From Nocardia cyriacigeorgica GUH-2 (GTDB taxonomy: Bacteria; Actinomycetota; Actinomycetes; Mycobacteriales; Mycobacteriaceae): a stretch of DNA of 64,000 nt. The DNA lies in assembly GCF_000284035.1 (NCBI RefSeq), contig NC_016887.1, positions 2,232,001 through 2,296,000 on the forward strand, written 5' to 3'. The translations under genes were made by a program, and so were the position numbers. This document shows, piece after piece, positions 40,686 through 48,177 of the stretch (its first letter is position 1; every line of letters starts with the position of its first letter). The notes under the pieces were generated by a model, which was not told the DNA's origin, did no database searches, and saw only the letters and a list, made by a program, of their open reading frames with translations.

Positions 40686-41134
40686 GGACGTTCCAGGGAG
40701 TGGCCGAACTCGAGGCCGCGGTGGGTTCGCACCTCGGCTACTCCGAGTGGCACACCATCACCCAGTCGCAGATCAACGCCTTCGCCGACGCCACCGGCGA
40801 CCACCAGTGGATCCACATCGACGCCGGCGAGGCCGCGCACGGCCCGTTCGGCACCACCATCGCCCACGGATACCTGACCTTGTCGCTGCTCCCGCTGCTG
40901 GTCGGGCAGATCTACCGGGTCGAAGGCGTGAAGATGGCAGTCAACTACGGCTCCAATAAATTGCGGTTCCCGGCCCCGGTACCCGTGGACTCTCGGGTGC
41001 GCGCCGGCGTCGAGCTGATCTCGGTCGCGGCCGGCCCCGCCGGGCACCTGGTCACCGCCAAAGTCACCGTCGAGCGCGAGGGCGGCGGCAAACCGGTCTG
41101 CGTGGTCGAGTCGCTCTCGCTCGTGGTGGCGTGA
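40682..41134 (+). CDS. MaoC-like enoyl-CoA hydratase
   Basis: A 150-residue single hot-dog hydratase. The hydratase-2 signature is present: FADATGDHQWIHID with the catalytic Asp/His, then GPFGTTIAHGYLTLSLLP. It is expected to hydrate trans-2-enoyl-CoA to the R-3-hydroxyacyl form. It is the last gene of the TetR-controlled operon. Proteins of this length with this N-terminus (AVGSHLGYSEWHTITQSQINAFA) are common in mycolate actinobacteria. Confidence 0.93.
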   Translation: MRTFQGVAELEAAVGSHLGYSEWHTITQSQINAFADATGDHQWIHIDAGEAAHGPFGTTIAHGYLTLSLLPLLVGQIYRVEGVKMAVNYGSNKLRFPAPVPVDSRVRAGVELISVAAGPAGHLVTAKVTVEREGGGKPVCVVESLSLVVA

Positions 41135-41227
41135 ATCTACTTGCGGCTACACCGTCACCGGCGTGACAGCCCTACCGAAGCAGTGCTGACACGCCGGTGA
41201 CCGATCGACGTCTCGCCGGTGGCCGGC

Positions 41228-41945
41228 TCAGGGCAGCGCGGCGCAGTTGCTCGGCGCCGGTGTACCGGCGAGGCGCTGGGTGAGCCAGTCGTGGGCGGCG
41301 AACGTGGCGGGCAAGTATGCCAGCAAGTGGCCGATCGCGGTACTGGGGAACAGCGGTGGCAGCCAGGCTGTTTTGTCCAGTTGCACGGTCGCACCTTGTG
41401 CGCACCAGTCGACGGCGAGCTGATGAACCTGCGGGTAGGTCAGGACGTCGTCGTTGGTGCCTGCGGCGATCAGGACCGGCGCGACGGGCTTGCGGCGGCC
41501 GATGCGCTGCTCGTCGATGATGGCCGACAATTCCGGTGAGCTGTCGATGATCTGGGCGGGGGTGCGGCCACCGGCGGTGTACCAGGTCGCCGGTCGCAGC
41601 ATGGTGCGCAGGACTGCTTCGCCGATGCAGGTATTGGCCAGCTCGGCCATCATCTGCTTGCCGGCGGGGTTGGTGGCGGCGTCGATGATCGGCGCGGTTT
41701 CGGGGTGGTTTGCGACGATGCCGTTGAGCACGTAACCCAGCAGCCCGGTCGCGAAGCCGCCGATCACGCCGGGGACGAACCCGTTGATGGCGGGGGCAGT
41801 GAGCATGACTTTGCGCAGATCGGCGGGCGGGGCACCGGCGTATGTCCCGCGCAGGTCCACTTCGGGTGCGTATTCGCCCTGGAGTTCGGCGGCCGCAGCC
41901 GCGGCACCGCCGCCCTGGGAATAGCCGAAAATGGCGCTGGGCCGG
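41228..41945 (-). pseudogene. Secreted lipase (LIP family), N-terminus missing
   Basis: The minus-strand frame encodes about 240 residues of a secretory triacylglycerol lipase. The nucleophile elbow GYSQGG is followed by AAAAAAELQGEYAPEVDLRGTYAGAPPADL. Further on come the acid residue region (AAGTNDDVLTYPQV) and catalytic His (AIGHLLAYLP), ending in a Cys-containing tail. Upstream of the elbow the similarity ends near 41945 and the frame meets two stops within 40 bases. The roughly 150 N-terminal residues, including the signal peptide, are gone. The break marks the left edge of the accessory island. Confidence 0.82.
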
Positions 41946-42517
41946 GAGATTCCGGTTCTTCCAACGCGACTTCATCACCAAACAACGCACCGCCGGACTA
42001 CCCCTGCACCTCATCACGCACGAAGACGTGATCGTTCTCCAGCGGCCATCCACCATCCGAACACCGCGGAGTCCAGAGAGTCACAACCAGACGTGCATGG
42101 CGGTCCCACCGACAAGCGGGGCACGGCAGTGTGGGGCGGCGAGGTGGCAGCGTGACCCGCCGTAGCCCTGGGTCCTGGACGGGCGGCAGGGGATGGGTGG
42201 GTTCGGCATTTTGGTTGATCGCGGCGGTCGGTCGATCGTGTGGCCCGCAGGACCTCCATCGCCCAGAAGTCCTCGTCCAGTTTTCCGACCTGGGCTGAGT
42301 ATCCGAATGCCCTGACGTGCGAGCCGTCAACGCGAACTTGTAATCGACGTGGATGTTGCGGGTTATTAGCGAGGTGAAGGTTCGTTCGTTGCGCGTTGGT
42401 CCGGTGGTTCCAGGAATGTGGCGTCGTGGCGAGGGCCAGGACATGTCGGAGCGTCGCAGTATCCTGGTACCGCTCGGAGGTTGCCGGGCAGAACGTCTTG
42501 GGGCGAGGAGCCATTCA
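41946..42517. other. Junction region between the truncated lipase and the CHAT gene, no clear gene
   Basis: These 572 bases hold overlapping open frames on both strands without start-site support or recognisable families. Base composition is less GC-rich than the core genes. One minus-strand stretch (about 42000-42130) reads CPACRWDRHARLVVTLWTPR and has protein-like composition. It may be a degraded fragment, but it is not attached to a complete gene. A GAGGAG site at the right end belongs to the CHAT gene. Confidence 0.4.
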
Positions 42518-43576
42518 TTGAGCGCGAACCAGTATCGAAGCCAGCTGAACAACAAGCGCAAGCAGCGCATTGACGCCGAGAAGAAGGCCGGTGAGTTTCG
42601 GACCAAGGAGTCGAAGAAGCGCGCCGAAGCTGCGGCAGCGCGATTGGCGGCCTCGAAATCCAAGACCGACTCGACCGTGAAAAGCAAACTCCGCGAGGCC
42701 GAGCGCAAGGACAAGGAAGCCGAAACCGCCGGGAAGGAAGCCGGTCAGTGGCAGCTGCGGGCTAGCACCTATGCCAAGAGCGAGGTCGACCTCCAGACCA
42801 AATTGGCCAAGGCCGAAAAGTCCGAAGCCGATGCCGCCGAGCTCAAGCGCAAACGAGAGGAGCAGCGGACTCAGCGCCTCGCGGCGGGCCAGCGGGCTGA
42901 ACTCGAATCCCGGGTCGCGTCGACCGAATCCGCGGTCGAGCACGTGCTTCGCAAGCTGCCGGCGCCCAAACCAGAGAAGCTGCGAGTGCTGATCCTCGGG
43001 GCTTCCGGCGAGGGTGATCTCCGGGTGGGCCGCGAGCAGAAGCGGATCCGCATGGCCGTGGATGCAGCTCTTCATCGCGACCAGATCGACTTCGATGTCC
43101 GCCCCGCGGCGACCCCCGCGGACCTGCTCAACGGGCTCAGCGGGTTCCGCCCTCACGTGATCCATTTCTCCGGTCATAGTGGTGACGATTTCCTGGTGTT
43201 CGAGCAGGACACCGACGAACTCAACTCGGGTATGGATGTCGCCGCTGGCGCGTTCGCCCGCGCGATCCAGGCGACCGACACTCCGCCGCTGCTGGTGCTG
43301 TTGAACTCGTGCAACTCCGCAGCTCAGATCGATGGTCTTGTCGAAGTCGTGCCGTTCGCGATCGGCATGGCCGACGAGATCGACGACGGCGACGCGATCA
43401 ACTATGCTGCCCAGTTCTATGCCTCGATCACCGACGGTCAGTCGATCAACTCCGCTCACCTGTCCGGACGATCAGCCCTCGAACTCGCAGGGTTGCGCGG
43501 CGCCGACCTGCCGACCCTGAAGTGGGCTCCCGACGTGGATCCGAGCGTGACGATCCTGGTCAAGGCCATGGAGTAG
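42518..43576 (+). CDS. Coiled-coil CHAT (caspase-like) domain protein
   Basis: A 352-residue protein starting at TTG 42518 with a GAGGAG site seven bases upstream; the frame is open from 42353. Residues about 5-145 are a long, highly charged Lys/Glu/Ala coiled coil (for example KQRIDAEKKAGEFRTKESKK). The C-terminal domain (about 153-350) is a CHAT peptidase: VLILGASGEGDLRVGREQKRI, catalytic His220 in HVIHFSGHSGDD, and catalytic Cys265 in LVLLNSCNSA. CHAT proteases act as effectors in bacterial conflict and cell-death systems, usually activated by a partner. No obvious substrate gene is beside it; a conflict-type operon lies 1 kb downstream on the other strand. Confidence 0.88.
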   Translation: MSANQYRSQLNNKRKQRIDAEKKAGEFRTKESKKRAEAAAARLAASKSKTDSTVKSKLREAERKDKEAETAGKEAGQWQLRASTYAKSEVDLQTKLAKAEKSEADAAELKRKREEQRTQRLAAGQRAELESRVASTESAVEHVLRKLPAPKPEKLRVLILGASGEGDLRVGREQKRIRMAVDAALHRDQIDFDVRPAATPADLLNGLSGFRPHVIHFSGHSGDDFLVFEQDTDELNSGMDVAAGAFARAIQATDTPPLLVLLNSCNSAAQIDGLVEVVPFAIGMADEIDDGDAINYAAQFYASITDGQSINSAHLSGRSALELAGLRGADLPTLKWAPDVDPSVTILVKAME

Positions 43577-43610
43577 CAGCGACAACTCCTTGGCCGCGCG
43601 TGCACCCACG

Positions 43611-43668
43611 CCGAGTCGGCGTTCCCCGCATCACCCGTAGTGGGTGATGCGGGGGAACGCCGACTCGG
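43611..43668. repeat. Large near-perfect inverted repeat (26-bp arms)
   Basis: The arm 43611-43636 pairs with the arm ending at 43668, across a loop of about five bases, with one extra G bulging in the right arm. It begins 34 bases after the CHAT stop. It could be a strong terminator, or a palindromic transposable remnant, since SDR and transposase relics follow at once. There is no T-run. Confidence 0.75.
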
Positions 43669-43799
43669 CAGCCGTGCGTGGTGCCGCGATCGGGCATGGC
43701 GATCGTGTCGACCCTGGCGAGCAGGGTCGGTCTGGCCCCGAATATTCGATCATCGGCGTCGATGCCGCGCTGACCTCATGGGCGCTGGACGGCTGCGGG

Positions 43800-43966
43800 T
43801 GCGTGCCAGCGCGCAACCAGGCACCGTGGAGGGGGCCGCTGCGATGACCGCACTCGGTCGCATCGGCCAACCCACCGATATCGCCGACCTCGTGGCGCTC
43901 CTCGTTCACCCTGACAGCCGCTGGGTCACTGGCCAGAACATCCGCGCCGACGGCGGATTGACCTGA
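43800..43966 (+). pseudogene. C-terminal remnant of a short-chain dehydrogenase
   Basis: About 50 residues in one frame match the end of a classical SDR: GTVEGAAAMTALGRIGQPTD, then DIADLVALLVHPDSRWVTGQ and ADGG before the stop. The cofactor and catalytic parts (TGxxxGxG, YxxxK) are absent upstream, where the frame gives no similarity. It is a 3-prime fragment left by deletion or insertion at this mosaic site. Confidence 0.75.
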
Positions 43967-43984
43967 CCGAATACCCGGGCGTGC

Positions 43985-44302
43985 CGCTGAATTTCGTTGT
44001 CGCAGTTCAGGACTAGGCTGAGCGCGTGAATCTTCTCTCCATGCCCTCGTAGTATGCCTGGCGCATCTCACTCTTGCGGCCGTGATACACCGTCCGAGCC
44101 AGGTCGGACGGCCTTCGGTGAGGTTGGACTGGCGTTTGCCCGCCCGCCGGCACGTTTCGTCGTCGGCCAGCCGCAGGATGTGCAAGGTTTTGAAGATCCG
44201 CCCATAGTGTGCGATCGCTTCGCCAAACGCGGTCGGGCGGCCGTCATGGGAGACCACGCGAGTGACCTCGTGCGCGGACACCTCACCGGTGTTGATCGAC
44301 AC
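43985..44302 (-). pseudogene. Tn3-family transposase remnant
   Basis: On the minus strand the translation INTGEVSAHEVTRVV, then PTAFGEAIAHYGRIFKTLHI, LRLADDETCRRAGKRQSNLT matches the catalytic C-terminal part of Tn3-type transposases. The continuation (RTVYHGRKSEMRQAYYEGME, HALSLVLNC) is found in a second frame, so the fragment also contains frameshifts. Only about 100 of nearly 1000 residues remain. It shows that a transposon once inserted here, but it cannot be active. Confidence 0.75.
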
Positions 44303-44473
44303 CGTGCCCCTTAGTTCTGCAGCCGAAAGATCCCGGTCTCACCTCTCGCTTCGCCATCGATGGCGTATGCCGCGGTCTGGGGGCCACTGGCGAATACTCG
44401 CACTTATCCGCCCCGCATGCCGGTAGCCGGCTGCGAGTTCTCGTCAGCCACGAAGTGAATGGTCGGCGACGTG

Positions 44474-45484
44474 TTAGACCGGGGTCGGCGGAAGCCAGGG
44501 GTTGTCCGGATCGATGCCTGCCTCCTCGAGGTATCGACGTGACGAGATGATCCGGTGAAGTTCGCCGGTGGGCAGCGGCTTCCAGATCTGGTCGATCTGG
44601 CCGATGTCCACGTCGTCGCATAGTCGTTGGCATTCGATGCCGAGCGTGCTGTGGTCGCAGCGGGCGTGCTGATCCACATAGAGCCGACTGCCGTTGTTCG
44701 GGCCATAGATGAGGATGCCGCAGGCCAAGTTGAAGTCCCGGAACTGAGCCGGGATGACCTCCCAGAACGCGGCGGGGACTTCGGTCCACGGCAGCACCGT
44801 GCCGCGGAACGGTGGCAGGGGTGGCAGGGTCTCGGTGCGTTCCGGTGGAGCGAACTCGACCACCAGTCGGCTGCCGTCTGCGCCAGGAACGAGTTCCCAG
44901 GTGAATGGTTCGGTCCGCGCGAAGCCTGGGATTTGCAGCGGAATTCGGCCCGCTTCGCGTGCGTGCAGTGCGGGGACCAGCAGGGGGTCGACGTGGATCG
45001 GTAGGTGCACGAGCGCGACTTTGCCTCCCGATTCTTGGTCGAGCACGCCTACCAGCTCGAGTCCGTCGGTGGATGCAGCGTCAGTGCCGATCATGGCCAT
45101 CACTGCGGTGGCTTGCCCCGGCGGCGCGCTGGGGACCTTGATGGCCGAAGCCGATAAGGAGGTGCCGCTGACTTCTCGTAGCTCGGATTCGGGGAACCAG
45201 AGGCACAGGGCGGCTCGCCAGCCTTCCAGGATCGGCGACGGCTGCAGTTCCCAGCGGTCGATTGCGTGCCGATCGCCTGGCCGTAGTGCATCGCGTGCCC
45301 GGTCTACGTAACCGAATTGCGCGTAGTTGTTGCTGTGCAGGCTGAATTTGAACTCCCCGGCCCTCCGTCGTGGAGCTAGGTAAAGTTCGTTGGTGACCCT
45401 GTTGCCGCTGCCGGTCCACGCTCGCCACTCTGCGGATCGCCGCCCGTCCGGCGCGACAATCACGAAACGCAGCGTGTTGATCAT
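44474..45484 (-). CDS. Hypothetical protein at the end of the conflict-type operon
   Basis: A 336-residue soluble protein; ATG 45484 (MINTLRFVIVAPDGRRSAEW) has a GGAGGAGAG site, better than the open frame start at 45505. No family was recognised. It is rich in beta-type segments and aromatic residues (PSPILEGWRAALCLWFPESEL, RFRDFNLACGILIYGPNNGS) and contains a Cys-rich stretch near the end (ARCDHSTLGIECQRLCDDVD). It lies about 140 bases downstream of the beta-propeller gene on the same strand, so co-transcription is plausible. It may be a partner or effector of that system, but this is inference from position. Confidence 0.65.
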   Translation of the reverse strand: MINTLRFVIVAPDGRRSAEWRAWTGSGNRVTNELYLAPRRRAGEFKFSLHSNNYAQFGYVDRARDALRPGDRHAIDRWELQPSPILEGWRAALCLWFPESELREVSGTSLSASAIKVPSAPPGQATAVMAMIGTDAASTDGLELVGVLDQESGGKVALVHLPIHVDPLLVPALHAREAGRIPLQIPGFARTEPFTWELVPGADGSRLVVEFAPPERTETLPPLPPFRGTVLPWTEVPAAFWEVIPAQFRDFNLACGILIYGPNNGSRLYVDQHARCDHSTLGIECQRLCDDVDIGQIDQIWKPLPTGELHRIISSRRYLEEAGIDPDNPWLPPTPV

Positions 45485-45623
45485 CGGCTGCTCTCCTCCG
45501 GCCATACTGACGACAACGAATCATGGCTGGCAATCGTTCCGCAGTCGGTCGCAGACTCTGCTCTACAGCGGTCGAATTCGGGTCGATCGTCGACGGCCCG
45601 CCTGTACGTAGTCGGCCTCTGCT

Positions 45624-46862
45624 CTACATCAGCGAGACGTCCCACAGTTGCACCGTACGTCCGACAGGAACTGCGAGGTGGCGCCCATCTGGGCTGAAGG
45701 CAACGGAGCCGTTCAACCCGCGGGCGGCCTCTGGCGCGGTCGTGAGGTTTAACGACCTACGAGCTGTGCGGCGTTGGACGTCCCAGATGTCAAGCCCATA
45801 CCCATCGAAGGTGCCGGTAGCGAGCAGATCGCCCTGTCGGGTGAACTCGACCGCTCCGCCCTTACCTCGCAGGATTGATATCAGGCTCCGAGCGTTGACA
45901 TCCCATACTTGCACTTCGTCGAATAGCGGGTTTCCCATAGGATTGCTGAGTGGATCGCTGAGGCTGATCGCGATCATCGAGCCATCCGCCGAGATGTCGA
46001 AATCGTCCACGTTCCGTGCGTGTCTATTAGGGTTGTCTGCAGCGATATCGGTCAACTCGGGCCGTGCCGATTTCTGTGTGATGTCGATGAAACCTACTAA
46101 CGGGTGAGTTCCGGCTTCTCCGTACTCGCCGGAGCGGCCGGCATGGGCGAGAATCCGGTTGGCGTCGGAGAACTTGAGGGTATGAGGCTGATAGGGGAGG
46201 TGTGTCGAGTGGAGTAATTCAGGGGGGTCGACTCGCCATACGTCGAGGTAATTTCTATTGGGCCCGCCGGTTCCGCCGGGGGCGTATGTCACTGATGCAG
46301 CGAGTCGGGTTCCGTCGTCGCTCAGGGCTACGGTGGTGGAGCCGTTCTTCTGTCCGCACCGTACCGAGGGTGATGTGGAGATCGGCTTCGTTCTCTGCCA
46401 GACTCCTATGCAGCGCTCGTCGCGGTAGGCGACTCCTTCGGCGCCGACGGCGAAGGCGCCGAATCTGCCCAGCTCCAGCGTACCCGCCTTTATTCGGGAT
46501 TCCTGTTCCAGGTTCCACACTTGCACATCGATGGCGGTGCCGTGGGTCGGTAATCGTGCCATCGTGAGGGTCGACCCGTCGTTGGAGAACGCGAGGTGTG
46601 CGCGCCTGAATCCGTTGCCGTAGGCGAAGAGAATTGCCCGCAGCGGTTTGTCGTCGCGAGGCGACATGCTGAGCCAGGACCCTGTTTGTCCGGCGGGGGT
46701 AGCTGACGGAGAGGCTGGCGCGGCCTCTTCGGCCGCGCCGACTCCGGGGTCGGTGAGGTCGATGCCGAGGGCTCCGGCACCGGTCACTGCCAGGGTCAGT
46801 GCAGTGCCTCCGAGGATCGCGCGACGTCGGGTGAGGAATGGCTGAGGATTCCTTTCATCCAC
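45624..46862 (-). CDS. Tat-exported WD40-like beta-propeller protein
   Basis: A 412-residue protein whose GTG start follows directly on the TAA of the EAD2-like gene. The N-terminus carries a twin-arginine signal (FLTRRRAILGGTALTLAVTGAG), so it should be exported folded. The mature part contains repeated blade motifs such as AFSNDGSTLTMARL with DVQVWNLEQ, ALSDDGTRLAASV with LDVWRV, DISADGSMIAISL with VQVWDV, and VAFSPDGRHLAVPV with VQLWDV, that is, about seven WD40-type blades. Beta-propellers in such operons usually act as recognition or scaffold parts. Coupling to the membrane sensor upstream suggests the two meet outside the membrane. Confidence 0.85.
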   Translation of the reverse strand: MDERNPQPFLTRRRAILGGTALTLAVTGAGALGIDLTDPGVGAAEEAAPASPSATPAGQTGSWLSMSPRDDKPLRAILFAYGNGFRRAHLAFSNDGSTLTMARLPTHGTAIDVQVWNLEQESRIKAGTLELGRFGAFAVGAEGVAYRDERCIGVWQRTKPISTSPSVRCGQKNGSTTVALSDDGTRLAASVTYAPGGTGGPNRNYLDVWRVDPPELLHSTHLPYQPHTLKFSDANRILAHAGRSGEYGEAGTHPLVGFIDITQKSARPELTDIAADNPNRHARNVDDFDISADGSMIAISLSDPLSNPMGNPLFDEVQVWDVNARSLISILRGKGGAVEFTRQGDLLATGTFDGYGLDIWDVQRRTARRSLNLTTAPEAARGLNGSVAFSPDGRHLAVPVGRTVQLWDVSLM

Positions 46863-48011
46863 TTACCATTTCACCCACTTCCCGTTGTTTACGGTATAGG
46901 TTGGAAGGCTGTTTGCTGTGGTGGCCGTTTGAAATGGTGCGCCGTCGTTGTCGATGGTTGTGCTGTGGTGCTGTCCCATGGAAGACCACTCGACGGCCAG
47001 TTTCCAATTCACGATACAATCGCATGCCGCTCGCGGGTCGAAAGTGGCCTTGATGTCGAATTGTTCGATCTCAGTATTGCTCACGGTGAAGGCAAAGCTC
47101 ATGCCATTGTTGTAACTGATGCGTGGCGGAGAATCATTGAGGATGATCGTAAAATTGCGGACATTGGTACTGCCGCCGCAGGGCTCGTCGAGCACAGCTG
47201 TTTCGGCGTCCATCGGGGTTCGGCTGACCTCGATCACTCTCATACTCTGGATATTTACCGCGTCCGAACTTCTCCCTTGTATCGACAATTTCATGTAAGT
47301 CTCGTTTAGATCTATCCCCCCTGCGGCGTGGGCCCACGTGTAATCCATCTCACTGGGGTCTGGTACAGGTATCTCGTCCGGCGGCTTTCGAAAGGTCCAC
47401 ATGTTCCCGCAGCCAGGATCTCCGCTGTCGGCGTTGTTGTCGTCGTAGGCAATGGAGACGGTCAAGCCGGGACCTGATTCCTGTGTGGTCGGGTTCCCGG
47501 CCCCAGTTGTGTTGGGGCTTCTGTCTGGTCGCAGTAAGGCGTAGGTAACTATGATGGCAAGCGCCAGGGCCGGCATGCCGATCAGGATTGCAATGTTCGT
47601 TCTGCTTGCGTGGCGCTGCGGCGGGTTCCGTGGTGGCGGTGCCAAAGTGCCCTCGGGCCAGTGGTGATCGATCAGTTCGATTGCGGCGGCTACAGCTGGG
47701 TCTTGTATCGGCAGGGTGCTCTGTAGTGCGTAACGCAGCGCGGAACGTCCGTCCTCACCGAACTCGATGCAGACATCGACGAGTGTGGCAACGTCAAGTC
47801 CAGGTTTGCCTGAAATCGGGGTTCTGTCCCGAATGTATCCGGGCAGCAGCCCGGCGAACTGCTGACGCGCGATAGGGCTCCTGAGGTCGCCGATGCTGGA
47901 CAGAGCATCGACGAGACGTCGCCTTGCTACGACGTTGGTTTGAGGGGCGGCCGCTCGTGCTTCGGATCGGCGTTCGTTAATGGGGTTTCCTGATGGATGG
48001 AAATCTGTCAC
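46863..48011 (-). CDS. Membrane protein with N-terminal EAD2-like adaptor domain
   Basis: A 382-residue protein. The frame is open to 48296, but GTG 48011 overlaps (GTGA) the restored stop of the upstream hydrolase gene. Residues about 28-118 form an all-helical domain (RRRLVDALSSIGDLRSPIAR, then LDVATLVDVCIEFGEDGRSA) like effector-associated domain 2 of bacterial conflict systems. One membrane helix lies at about 137-158 (IAILIGMPALALAIIVTYAL). The outer C-terminal half is Cys-containing, beta-rich and not recognised. The same helical domain occurs at the end of the neighbouring hydrolase, which implies that the two proteins pair through it: sensor outside, effector inside. Confidence 0.75.
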   Translation of the reverse strand: MTDFHPSGNPINERRSEARAAAPQTNVVARRRLVDALSSIGDLRSPIARQQFAGLLPGYIRDRTPISGKPGLDVATLVDVCIEFGEDGRSALRYALQSTLPIQDPAVAAAIELIDHHWPEGTLAPPPRNPPQRHASRTNIAILIGMPALALAIIVTYALLRPDRSPNTTGAGNPTTQESGPGLTVSIAYDDNNADSGDPGCGNMWTFRKPPDEIPVPDPSEMDYTWAHAAGGIDLNETYMKLSIQGRSSDAVNIQSMRVIEVSRTPMDAETAVLDEPCGGSTNVRNFTIILNDSPPRISYNNGMSFAFTVSNTEIEQFDIKATFDPRAACDCIVNWKLAVEWSSMGQHHSTTIDNDGAPFQTATTANSLPTYTVNNGKWVKW

Positions 48012-48177
48012 GGTTCCGTCCGTGTCATCGTGTCCTCGTCGTGGGGCTGTGGCCATTCGGCTCGTATGACCTTGAGGGCTTGCCGGAGCATGGGATCGTC
48101 GGGGAAGCCGAATTCGAGAGACACCACCAACGCTTCCCGCCCGGTTTGGCCGAATTCGGCGCAGACCCGGACAAGTG

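Noticed and set aside
42515..43459. 314-residue minus-strand frame opposite the CHAT gene
   Set aside because: Shadow of the coiled-coil/CHAT frame, which has the catalytic His and Cys.
43640..43966. Full 108-residue gene in this frame
   Set aside because: Only the last 50 or so residues resemble an SDR; the first half crosses the palindrome and has no similarity, so it was called a remnant.
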